NCBI GenBank assembly: GCA_964023275.1
Contig: OZ029914.1
Location: forward strand, 45,885,437 to 45,949,436
DNA from: Norana najaformis
Taxonomy: Eukaryota > Annelida > Clitellata > Crassiclitellata > Hormogastridae
DNA length: 64,000 nt
Direction: 5' to 3'
This document shows positions 33,976-46,700 of this stretch, piece after piece. The position numbers and the translations under genes were made by a program. The notes beneath the pieces are model-generated. The model was not told the DNA's origin. It did no database searches and worked only from the letters and a program-made list of their open reading frames with translations. Within the stretch, counting starts at the first letter, position 1. Each line of letters begins with the position of its first letter.

Positions 33976-34299
33976 CACTAAAAACGGCTATCAAACAGAT
34001 CTAAATAGGCAGGACTTAAGATAGGTGGAAAATCTTCCTTCAAATCTATACATACAGTCAGTCTGTTTTGTACTGCACTGTACTTCACCCCAAAACAGTT
34101 AATGTAAAACCAGCACATTTGTTTACACACATCTCTACAGAAGATGCGCTCAAGCATGGTTCCACGGTTGACCGATCTTTCGCAGAAGTACAAACACCAC
34201 CGCCACAATCCAATGACTGGATGGGTTTTCACACCTTCAATCTCGCACTATTACTCATTCACCAACCCCAGACGGATTACAGGCTGAGTTGCCTGACTT

Positions 34300-36990
34300 A
34301 GTATACCATGTAGGGTCAGCCATACAAGTAATAACCACCACTGGTGTTAATAAGCTTCACTGTGCTTAACAGCATCGCATCCACAGTACTAAGCTGCCAT
34401 CACTGGTTTTGTATCTGTATTCTCACTGTAATCTCAACTGTAATTGTAAACTCATAAATTTCTATACCACTACTTTATAAAAGCTAAGAGCAGGGCACCA
34501 GCTTATTCAAAAGCACTGCGTCAAGTCAGAGGGGTTGTCCAGAGATAACACGTGAAGAAGAAAATCCAGTTACAAGAAGATCAGAGAGAGTGGGAAACAG
34601 AGAAGCGATTATAACGGGATGTGCTTAGATTGAGAGAAATGGAAAGGCAGCAGACTGCATGGAACAACGTAAGATTTCTTGAAGAGACTGGACTTTAGTT
34701 TTCAATTTATTGTGCAGCTTTGTATTGACAATATTTTCTATTTAGTCCCTTCCAACATAAGCAAATCACATCCTATTCAAGATGCTAATGTCTCAGAACA
34801 CTTGATCTTGTGACTGGGTTCCGTGTCTGCGACACGGCTACCGGAATCGTGCCATAAGGTCGACTGGTTAAATGAGTCTGGGATGAATTTAAATTGAAGG
34901 TCGGATGGGGTTTCGTTTAATGAACAGAATGCAATCTGATAATCCTGCTAATTTGGCTCAAACAGGATTCAAAAACCTGGTATGTGATTAATAAAGCAAT
35001 TTATTGAGGACCTGCCTTGGGAATATATCTTGGAGGTTGGTTTTCATTTATTCATTCATCCATTCATTCATTCATTCATTCAGTAAGTAAGTAAGTCAGT
35101 CAATCAGTCATCTGTCTAAGTTGTGGTAATTCTTGAGAAAAGGCCAGTAGCGGTCGCCCTACTTTTAAACAATAAGGCCACCCTAGACTGCGAGAGAAAG
35201 CAGAGCACTGCATAAGTAAATAAGTGAGTAATGCATGCTACTGGAAGAACTATGGTAAGTAATTAATCAGTAAGTAACAGAGAAACACAAAGTTTTTTTG
35301 AATACTTTCACTGATGTTAAAAAACTAAGAAACCGGGTAAGATTCTGCGATGCACATAACAATATTTGAGAAAAAGTTCTCACAAAATGCATTTTGCCAG
35401 GTGAACTCCTGCACATATATTGGACACAAATTGTGACTTTTTGTGTTTGGCAAGCATCCACTTGGAATATGATATGTTATGATACTTGGCAGCATAATTC
35501 AACACTCACAAATAGTCATTTGGTGCTGAGCATATCATTGTGCATCTCACTTACTGATTAGTTATGATAAGTTACTTACTTATTTATCTGATAGTCCTTC
35601 CGGTAGCATGCACCACTCCAGTTACTCTTGCAATCTGGTGTGGCCATATTGTTTACAAGAACTGCGACCGCAAGCGATCGTTTCTCGAAAATTATCTAAA
35701 TTGTTTCCAGATCCGAAGCAGTTTACTGCATGGTCAACAATTAGAACTACTGATAATAAAGAAAACTGCTGCGAAGTCCTTCTAATGCTTTATACTTGTA
35801 AGTTGCCAAGATATACCTGAACTCAATGATTCTGAGATGTTCAAGTTGAAATTATTCGTAATCTAGCTTTGCCAAAACAGCATGAGTATTAGTCATCGGT
35901 TGACATCAGGCATCAAATGAAGTCATCCACGACAACCTACAGCTTGTCGGTCATCACTCAATTAAAATCGATTAAAATTTTAATCAAAAATTTACAATAT
36001 CTTTTAAATTGTGCGGCTACGAATTCTAAAGTAGGGCCTACTAAGAATTGCAAAGATCCGTTTGTTTACATGAATGGTTAATATCTTAGTCGAGATTTAT
36101 TCTAGATTCAACTGAGCGCAGAAAGCGGACAAACCTCGAAAATGAACTTTATTTACAGGTACAAATCCATTGATCAAATTTCGCAGTCTTGTGAAGATTA
36201 TGCCATTACTTCACTTGTCCAAAGTCTGGCGACGAATAATTGCACGAGACCACGACAGTTTGAGTCCTAAGATGGCTTCCCGTTGCATATTCATAAAGGT
36301 ACATTAATATTCATCACGCGCGGATGCGCTCATTCAATGCTTGCTGCCTTAGCTAAATAGCACGCGTAGCTTTGTCACGCTCCGGATATTATTCATACAT
36401 TCATATAATATTATTTCATATGACATATTACCAAATCGAATTTGGATTTTCTGCGGCGCTTAGCATGAAATTTCCAAGCAACAAATAATCGATGGCCCAC
36501 CTTAGGCGAAATCAGGGAATTATAGCCTATCGGTAAATTATCGTATGTAAATAATATATAGCCTATCGTCTAAATAGAAAAAGGCGATGTCTTATTATAA
36601 TTTTACAGCCGAGTTCGCTAGGGCCAAGGGATTTCTCTGTAGCCCTGAAAAATGAGCTGCTCTTGCGAACGCATTTTTGTGTAGTCGTAAATGTAAGTGT
36701 AAATGGTTTTATATGGCGATCGTATAGCATCAACCCTGCTCATTTTTCAATGAATTTATCGGTTGAGATCAGTAGTAAGAAATGTCGGAAATTTACATTA
36801 CAGATAAATGTTGATATTGCCACCGTGAAATGTATTTCACTGGTGGCCTTTTGACTATTAGGACTTTTGATGACAACTTCCTATTACCGTAGGTTTTATG
36901 ACATTTAGTAATCGTCAACATTCAGACAACTACCTCATTGGGGCCACAAGGGGCTCGCATTGTGCCACTCTTGGCTACTGGTGACCAGCT
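34300..36990. other. Intergenic stretch, no gene seen
   Basis: Only a short (ATTC)n run at 35045-35085. No convincing exon or repeat family recognised on either strand. Confidence 0.45.
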
Positions 36991-37084
36991 ACGAGCCAAA
37001 TGAGGCCTAACTCACGTGGCTTTCTGGGAATTTCCAAATTTTTACTCTTTACTTCCTCCTCTCTCACACAAATTCGTGCTGATC

Positions 37085-37265
37085 CAATATTGTTGTTTTC
37101 GTTTTGCGGCATGGGCTATATAATTAGTGTTCATATGATGTTAATACAGGCCTATAGCATGGGCTATATAATTAGTTCATATATATGTTAATATAGGCCT
37201 ATAGCATGAGCCATATAATTAATGTTCATGTGTATGTTAATATAGCATAGGCTATGTAATTATAA
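37085..37265. repeat. About 57-bp tandem repeat, three to four copies
   Basis: GCATGGGCTATATAATTAGT, TTCATATG, GTTAATAYAGGCCTATA. Confidence 0.9.
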
Positions 37266-37451
37266 TGTAATAATATGTAATAATAACAATGCTCAGAAAA
37301 TACTGAAGCATTGAGAAATTTGGAGGAAGGTTAGGGGACCTGTTCATGTCCCCAAACTAACTATTGTAGTAGAGTAGTGGACATATTGCAGTCTCTATCC
37401 CTTAGGCATCGAAACCTATGGCTATGTTTAATATAATAATTAGGCTACATA

Positions 37452-37632
37452 CATGTGGGACACGGTGGCCGATTAGTTAGAGTGCATGGCTTGTTACGCG
37501 AAGAGTACAGATTCAAGCCTCCTCTGCGACGGTTACTGTGTAGGGACCTTGAGCAACTCTTTCACTCACAATTGCTCTGCTCCATCGATTCATGCTCAGT
37601 CATTGTGTAGTGGCGCTTAATAAATGCAGAAA
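37452..37632 (+). mobile_element. tRNA-derived SINE, family 1
   Basis: Head GGGACACGGTGGCCGATTAG, TTAGAGTGC; B-box ACAGATTCAAGCCTC; 3' end GGCGCTTAATAAATGCAG. Confidence 0.85.
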
Positions 37633-37667
37633 TAACAGTGTAGATTACATGAACAAACAACGCAAGG

Positions 37668-38015
<348 letters not shown>

Positions 38016-38019
38016 ATGA

Positions 38020-38148
38020 CTCTTCGGTAAGTTGTTGTGAATGTGGTGTCATGTATAATAATAATATTGATTCATAAATAATAATAATAATAACACTTCA
38101 GTAAGTTGTTATGAATGTGACGTCATGTATTCATAAATAATAAATTAT

Positions 38149-38180
<32 letters not shown>

Positions 38181-38690
38181 AAAATAATAAAAAATAATAA
38201 TAATAATATGTTTACTTTGCTATAATATTCTATGTTCATCTAAAGCTGAAGAGACCTTGAGAAGTTCGACGTAGGTCTCCGCCCTTTTGGTTTCCATTTC
38301 GTTCCAGTTTATAGCTGCATTAGTTGTAAGTTGTTAGACAATAATTAGCATATGTAAATAGTATATGCAAATATATGCAAATGCAAAATTATTTAATATT
38401 TTTAGACTTATAGAATATTAAATTTCTGCCCCTGTTTATGAATTTTTATTTAGACAGTCACAGATGCATTAAAGGCCACTTTACATTAAAACCGCGCAAT
38501 TCTCGAAATCTTTGAAGTCCCAGCACACTTGTGAAAACATTGCCAGCCAGACACTGAATTGGTCTAATGCCTGAAAGCACAATTGCGTACTTCAGCCAGA
38601 CACTGATGTTTTCATGCACCCTTCAGACACTGTATAGAACTATGTATATATCCGGACGTATATTAAATCATATAGCGCCATTTTTAACCT
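38020..38690. other. AT-rich intergenic stretch
   Basis: Two copies of CACTTCAGTAAGTTGTTATG-like sequence near 38025 and 38095, (ATT)n at 38150-38210, and a retroelement tail ATATAGCGCCATTTTTAACC at about 38670. Confidence 0.6.
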
Positions 38691-38796
38691 CTCGAACATT
38701 GCCAGCGCTAGGTTAACCGAACCTGATCTTACGTGACTCACAAATTTTTGTTTGACTGAGCGCCTGTGAATAAGCTGGTTCCTGCGACTTTCCTTC

Positions 38797-38998
38797 TTTG
38801 GTGATGATGATGGCAGGTCCATTGGCTTTATGTCGCCCGGGGATGAGATGAGTGAGGTGGTTTCCCGTTGCCTTCCTCACAGACAATTGTTGGTAAGCAG
38901 CTTGTCCAAGGTCATTACGCAGTGGCTTGAGGCAGATTCGAACCCGAGATCCTCCGGTTACAAGGCACCGACCACACCACTACACCGCGTCCCACTTT
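38797..38998 (-). mobile_element. tRNA-derived SINE, family 2, inverted
   Basis: On minus: GTGGGACGCGGTGTAGTGGT, B box GGGTTCGAATC, body GGAAACCACCTCACTCATCT. Preceded at 38755 by an R1 fragment. Confidence 0.82.
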
Positions 38999-39559
38999 TC
39001 TATGGTAGAGCTGAATAAATCCAGAGCTTAGGAATACGATTAGTTTATCCGCCCGACATGGGGGCCAAGAGAAACCTGCGGAGCTTCCAATGGGAAACAA
39101 GCAGTCTTTAGTTCGTAAAAAATGACAGATAAAGATGGTTATTATCATATCAAACATTCAAAAGTAGCCTATAATGTTTGGGGCATCTGGTGCAAGGGCT
39201 TGCTCTTTTGGGGAGCATGGAGTTCACCTCGGGGTTCAGTTGGGGGTTAAAGCCCTCTGGCCTCCTCTCTAGAGCCATCCATCGAATCTGCTGCCTTCCC
39301 ATTTCTCTCAGCTTAAACGCAACCCACTCTAACAGCTCCTCTCCCCCTTCTCTCTCTGGTCTTCTGGCAACCGGACTTGGTTCTTGACATGGCATCTTTG
39401 GACAACCCCACTGACTTGACGGAGAGTTCGTGAAAAAGCTGGTGCGCTTAGCTTTAAAGTAGCGCTCAAGAAATTTCGAGCATACGATTACGACTAGAGC
39501 TGCCATGGCTGTCAAAGAGATCAGGTTTGACTTCGTTTGCTATGGAAGACCAGCAGGTC

Positions 39560-39990
39560 TTATGCCTCCTCTGTGATGACCTCGACATAGAAGGGTTGAT
39601 TAACGTATTGCGGGGTCTTTGGCTTCACCTGATCCGATGAAGCATCCGCAGCGTAGATGATTTCACCGGTGAAGCCGTCGATCGCGATAGGAGTGGCAGT
39701 GTAGTCTGGAGGTGGTACTGGTGGCTGACTGGTGTTCTCCAGGGCCGTGTAGACGGAGGGGCGAGGAATGTTTCGGGGCCCGGTGAGTCCGGCGTATGAG
39801 AGGTTAGCATCCTGGGGTAGAACGGCTCTTGGGTCGTTGTTGACTTGTGCGTCGGTCTGTGCATTGGTTGTGTTGGGGTCTGTTGTGGTGCTCTGAACGG
39901 CGGTTAGGTCATCGATGATTTCGTCGTAGTCGGTTGAAAGGTCACTTCCGGTGAACTGTAGCTCTGCGCAGGTCTTGCGTTGTTCTTGGT
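39560..39990 (-). CDS. Cytoplasmic tail exon with paired YxxL motifs
   Basis: 143 residues from acceptor CATATTTCAG to TAA at 39560. Tyrosines are at tail positions 22, 66, 81, 97, 113, 129 and 135. Y66 (LSYAGL) and Y81 (SVYTAL) each fit the ITIM pattern, and with 11 residues between the motifs they also fit the looser ITAM spacing. PPPDY at 93-97 is a PPxY WW-ligand pattern; YVNQ at 129 resembles Grb2-type SH2 targets. The rest is Thr/Asn/Asp/Pro-rich. Confidence 0.88.
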
Positions 39991-40710
39991 CTGAAATATG
40001 CAAATTGTGTATATGGATGCACGTCTTTCATGTGAAACTGAAGAAACTCCTGTTCAACAAATCCTATCCTGATTCCTCCTCTTCATCTTCTATATGCAAT
40101 TCTAAACAGCAACAACCTTAGCCGTGTGACTGCCTACCTGCCTGACCCTTGGATCTTGACCTGGAACCGAACCTGACCTTACCTGTCTATCGATTCTGTT
40201 TTGACCGAGCGCCTGTGAATAAGCTGGTTCCCGCGACATAGCTTGCTTTGGACGCTGTAGAAATCTCGAGATTACGATTACGATGGAAGTGTGTAATTGT
40301 AACTGTAAACGAACATTTATAAAGCGCCACTTAGGAAACAGTGGCGCTCCCGACTTGAACAAACAAAAAAGATTTCAGGCGTTTGCGAGACTGGGTAGGA
40401 GAGAGACTAAGTGTGTGTATGTATGTATGAATGCATGTATGTATGTATGTATGTATGTATGCGCACGTACATAGAAGGATATATCGATGAATGACTGACT
40501 GACTGACTGACAGACTGAATGAATGAATGAACCAGCTAAGAAAAATTGGGTTGATGGAAGGACAGATAGAAGAAGAGGTAGGAATGAGTGGAATATTATT
40601 TTGTGTAGCGAGGGGTTGGATAGGACGTGTTAACGCAACAACAGAAGTCAGTTGATTGAAAAACACAGTCCCTTACTTTGAGAACATCTCTAGTCTCTGT
40701 CGTATGAAGG

Positions 40711-40762
<52 letters not shown>

Positions 40763-43700
40763 CAGACCAACAGACAGACAGACCAACAGACAGACAGAGC
40801 GACAGGGGCACACACAGGCAGACAGGCAGAAAGAATGCAAAAATAACGTAACACTAGACTGAAATAGACTAGAGTTGGTTGCTTACTCTTCATTTTCCTA
40901 CGGATGTTGCGATATTTGACAACCAGTACGGCAATCACGGTGACTAAAGCGATAATGGTGATGAGTACTGGTAGGCCTATTGTATAGAAGGAGGCCATAA
41001 CTCCATTCTTCTCTCCTTTTAACGACATCACATACCAAAAACGTTTGAAAAAAAAACAAACAAGAAAAACTATTTGCTATTAGGAAAAAATGGCAGATAG
41101 AAAGAAGATTGTGATTTGTAATTTTCATGGGTAATTCCACATCGCATGATAATCTAAGCATTTGTATAACACCTTTTAGGGACAGTGATCGACTACAATA
41201 CAGTACAGAGCAATACAAGGCCTATTTTTGGCAAACAGGCGCGGCAAAGATGTCGTATGCTAAGATGTATGCGTGATGTCGACGAAGATGTTTGCTAATT
41301 AAGCAATTTTCTGAATGTAAACAGATCAAGCCCTTACTTCGTGCAGTTGGTTACATCCGACTCAACGACTTCAGTATTCCAAAAGCACAAACAGGAACAT
41401 GAGAGGGACATTACATTACGAGAGAGCCCTTTCATGATGCTGGGCAAACCTCTATCTCTCCGAACTCGTTTTGGACTGCGCGACCTGCCACCATTAACTT
41501 CGCAACGATTATCTTAATGGCCACTGCAAGCCCCGACCATTGGCGTGAAATTGCCTCGTTTAATTGGCCCATTTACACGGTTCAACCCATACTTGCTCTT
41601 TCTGCCTCTTCTCCACCACCCTCTCTCCTCTTCAATGTTTAGATCCCTGCAAGGTTATTCGGTATGTGATGGAACTATCGTGGTTTCAAGCAATGACTTG
41701 TAATATTTAATGTCGATCTCAGAAGGACCAGCTTATTTGCCGACGCCACATCAAAATCATGTCCGCAAGAACCAGGATGTTGAGGTCAGTTTTATGCCAG
41801 GTCAGAAGCCGGGATTGGGTCAGGCCATGGAGATGGTGTCGAGCAAGGTTTGCACTTGAACTGCATCAACCTATGCACCTATAGTCACCCTAAGAAAATG
41901 AAATAATGATGGTAGTCTGGGCGTATAGTCAGCTTTCTCCAGCTAAGCTAAAATTACAGTGGTTATAAGCTGCTAGATCACAAACAACTGTTACAACCAC
42001 AGGCGTATGATAGTAAATAAGACATACGGTAAAATACGGGAATTAGGCGGGTAACATAAAACAGACTGGACCTATATAAAATTAATTATACCACGTTAGG
42101 GATCAAAATACATATGTATTTTCGTTTTCAAGCAATAGGGAAAGCACTTGCACTCTACAATTAACCGATGGCCTGATATAAACCGACATTAGGAAGGAAA
42201 TGCATTGGAAAATGTTTCTTCAGTGAGAAATAGTCCGAACCACTGGGAGACAATCCACCCGTAAACAGGACGCCCTGGATTCTGACCTAGCATCGAAACT
42301 GTCCATGACATCCTGGCTCTTATGGACCTGAACCTCGTGCACCGCCTTTGAATGCGCTAGTCTCCCTGACGCAGCTTTTGTAGAGAAATTTCTCAGATTT
42401 ACATTTACCTTACATAGCCTAGACATAAACAAAATGTGTCTTCAACAGGAGATAGTTTGAACCAGTGGAAGGAAGACCTATGGACAGGAGCGAACCAAAC
42501 AAGGAAAGTGTATTTTCCATGACAGACAGTCTAATCTTATTTAATGACTTCTATAGCGCCGTTATCATAATGCTCAAAGCATCCATCGATGGTCGCTTCA
42601 AGTCAAATCGCAGTCAAAAATCATACACCATTGGAGTAGCCGGGTCGAATTCCGATGGGTCAGAGAAACCAGAAGCGAGGATACGGTGGGTAAGCGAGTA
42701 GAAAGAGATGTGTCTTTAGCTTAAACGTTAATGACATCACAGAACCGACCAACACTGAGACAATCTGAACACCTTACCTTACCTCAATTTACCATACCAC
42801 GCTTTACCCTACCTTGGAATAGTTTCTGCCTTGCAGTTCGGAACTAAGCTCTATCGTCTCCATATTGTTGTAGCGATCCTCCCTTTAATTCGCGTTTATA
42901 TTTGGTTGAACTAAGCTGAGGACAGCTTAATTACTTGCCTACTTAGTGTATAGTAGTTTAGTGTAGTTTGTTTTTGTAATAGTATATTTGTGTATAAAGG
43001 CTGTAATTAGTATAGTTCTGTAGGCAGGCCAACATATAGGCCTAAGAGTAATAGCTAGACTACAGTATATGGCCAACTTAAGTAGGAACATGTGTTTAAT
43101 AAATCGTGTGGGACTAAGTCACGTCAGCATGGCGGATTATAGCCTACATGACGATTTCACGAAGTATTAATCAGATATGACAGAGCAGATTTGAAAATTG
43201 AACATTGGCTGATGTCACGAGCAGACGACACTGGTAATGGACGGTTGGTAATGGTCATGCGCAGATCAGCGATGACGGTTAGCCGCCATTGAACGCCAAA
43301 CGAACTCTTACGGTATAAGAAAAGGTTTCTTGATTTCAGTCAGAGAGATACGTTCGTTGGTGCATGCTGGTATAGACGTGGAAAAACTCCTTCGAAAACC
43401 TCCATTCGTCCCTACGTTTGATTTGCGTGCGTGCATGTGTGGTTTGAGATCGAACGATCCTTATCTTCGGTCGTCATTCGTGCAAGGAGTTTCCTCAGTG
43501 TGTAGGAACTTCGAGATAAACTGGGATTTACCTGTTTTCGGAAGCGGCGATTGTAGTATCCGACTGAGAAACTCGTAATCCACGCAAAAGATTGTGTTCG
43601 TATCAACGAAACCTTCGTTTGATAAAGTTAAGCGAACTGCAACATGCGATTGCGCTTTGACGAGAGAGTAAACGTTTGTTTCATCGTTCAGTGGTTGGAG

Positions 43701-46700
43701 TGAACTGGAATTACTTCGAGCTTCCGTGAAATAAAGTCGGAAAGTATCAAGAAATAAAATGGCGAATCTCCATCGTCTGCTTACGGATGCCTACTCTCAA
43801 AGTTTTTTCTGGAGATGGATTTTGGTAAGTCGCATTTGTTCGAGAATGATACCTCGAAATCAACGATTCTTCACAAGAACTGAGGACTGGAAAATCAAGA
43901 ACTCATCGACGGGAGGGAAGAAATTAAAGTACCTCTTTAAATTGACTTAGCTAGCTTAGTAGTTGGCCTGTAGCAGTCGTAGTATGAGATAGTAGTAGAG
44001 TGATGCTAGTATAATCGAACTGGAACATACTGTCTTAATTAGTAGTTTATTTCAATAATAAAACTGTTTTAAACTTTACAGTTAGTTCGAACGAGCCATC
44101 ATTTCATCAAGATCAAATTCATCATTTGAGATTGATAAGATAAGACTTGGGAAAGATGTATCTCGACAGAAACTTTTAGTCATTTACATGTACCCCTTTC
44201 CCAAGGACTTATAACTACAGAGAGGTCATGCCCTCTAGGGATTGTGATTTAAGTTACAATCTGGCACAAAGGTAGAGATTTCAAAAGGTACAACCGGTGG
44301 TAGCCCGAAAGGACTGCTACATTTATATGAAGCCGGTACAATTGTATTTTGCCGATTCTTGAACGCCAACAGAACCAGTTAGACGAACTGATACTTAGCG
44401 ACTAACCTCTAACATTGATCGTGAACGTGTAATTGCTGTTACCCAGGGTGTTGCCAACCACGCATCGATACCTGAAGGTTCCCGGAATGAAGCTAGTTTT
44501 GTCGATGATCAACAGATCACCTGTAATCAACTGTCCATTTAAGGTATTGTGCCACTCAACAACTGAAGGCGGTGGATTGGCATCGGCAACGCATCTGACA
44601 GTATCTCCGAGATCGTAGTACTCAGCCTTGGGATCCAGTCTCAGGTTTATCGGCTTAGCTAAGGTAAAGTAACAAAATAGGAGTAATTCGTAATCGACAT
44701 TGTAATGATAAAATCAATGTTTCTTCATTAAGTAAGACCCAGCGGAGGCTTGAGAGAGAACATCGACTGAAGCGAGGCGTAGAAAGTTCAGACCAGAATA
44801 AGATCGCATTATTGTTAATTAATTAGGAACTGTGTGGTGCCGGTGCCTAATGGACAAGACATCAACCAATGGCGCACCTAAACCAAGCCATGGTCTCATA
44901 TGACTTCTAGGTATTTGAGAATGAATCGCAGACAGGAAGAAATTCTGGCGGATACAATTCATCGTTGTCATCATTGTCGTTGTCATTTGTCGTTGTGTCA
45001 TCATAATCATCATCATCGTCGTCGTCGTTATCATCAAATGATCTCTTATACCAAATATTTGATGATATTTGATGATTACTTAAAAATCAATTCTTATTCT
45101 TCAGACTTATCACTGTTGAACTAGGTCATCTGACTGCCTCACTCTGGTTACACCAAAAACTTGAACGATTCTTGGTCAACAAGCATTTCGGATGTTTCGC
45201 CCAGATTCTAAAACTCTGTCGTCGTCATGATCATCACCATCATCATGGAGAACGATAAGGCAATAGTGATTATATACTCACAGACAACATTCAGTCTAGG
45301 CGTAGGCCACGAATAACGGTAGCTTGGATCGTTTGTCGATCGGTTTCGTGACTGTTTGAGTTCGGGTGTTAGCTGGAAGTACGTTGTGCAGTTCAGTGCC
45401 TCACCATTTAAGCCAAAGTCGGCCATTATGGTTACCCAATTAACGACCATTGTTCCGTTCACTGCGTTTGATGATTGGTTGGATGACAGCGGTTCACTGG
45501 ACCGTGTCCGGTGGCACTGCGTGACCGGATCTGCCTTGCCCAGGTAGGAGACGAGGCAAGTGATACGTATGGGGTCACCTTCTCTTAGTTGAGTGCTTGA
45601 GGTGAAATTAGCGCTACAGACGGGGTTAGTATCTAGACAACACATACAGAGAAAGAACATGCCTATCTTATCTGTTTTGTAACCAATGCACGAAGCATTT
45701 ATCAAAGGGAAGGCATTCGCAACAAACTATCTTCAGTGGGAATCTGGAGAGTAACAAGGGGCAGAAATGCATCCCAATTTCCACCCTGCATGTTAGCTTT
45801 AACCCCTCTCCTCCAGTTCCCTGCCCCTCAACATCTTCTCAACCTCTGTCCCCTTCATCGCCTTCAACTCATGTTGGATTTTCATCTATGCATCTTCCCC
45901 ACAGTTTAAAGGAAAGAAACAAGTTAACGTGCAGCATCAGCACTGAATACATATTATAATTTCTGAAAAAGTCAAACACTAAACTGCTCTACTAAGCTAA
46001 TTATTTGTTTAAATCACGAATAAAAGCAGATCATCGATACCATTACAGCGGTTTTACGCAGCTTCTTTACCCATTACCGTTGTATTACCGCCCCAATGTT
46101 CACCCATTGCCGCGGAATTACTTCGTCTTCCGCTAGATTATTCCGGTAACCGTTACCGTGTTATTGGCTAGTGGGGCAAGGAAATTTAGTTCCAGATATA
46201 TTTCATGCTCCCATGCATTTCTTTAACAAAACAATCCACTTTAAAGACCGACTCGCACTTGTGGTGAAGAACTGAACAACTGAGGGAATTCCTGCTGAGA
46301 CTCTGCCATCAGTGGACAAAGTATTAACTCAAGTACCACCCAGAGCGTTACGCGAGAGGGTCAGGCACAACAGGAACCCAGAAAACAGTTGTTCAACGCA
46401 AGCCGCAACCTCGCCTCGGGATACCCAAGCCTGGAATAAGAGGATGGTCGGACGAAAAGACACATGGAAATCCAATTCACACGACAATCATAAAACGCAA
46501 AACCGCCTCGGATATCGTCCTGGTCAGCAAGATCCGCGAATCAATTATATCAGACTTGCCTCTGATGCTGCTGCTGCTCATGATAATGTTGGTGACGACG
46601 ACGACGATGATGATGTTAACGACAGCGACGGTTGTATGCTATAGTTATACGGTCCATCCCAATAGGAAATGGACCGTATACAAGAATACTTGCCGATTAC

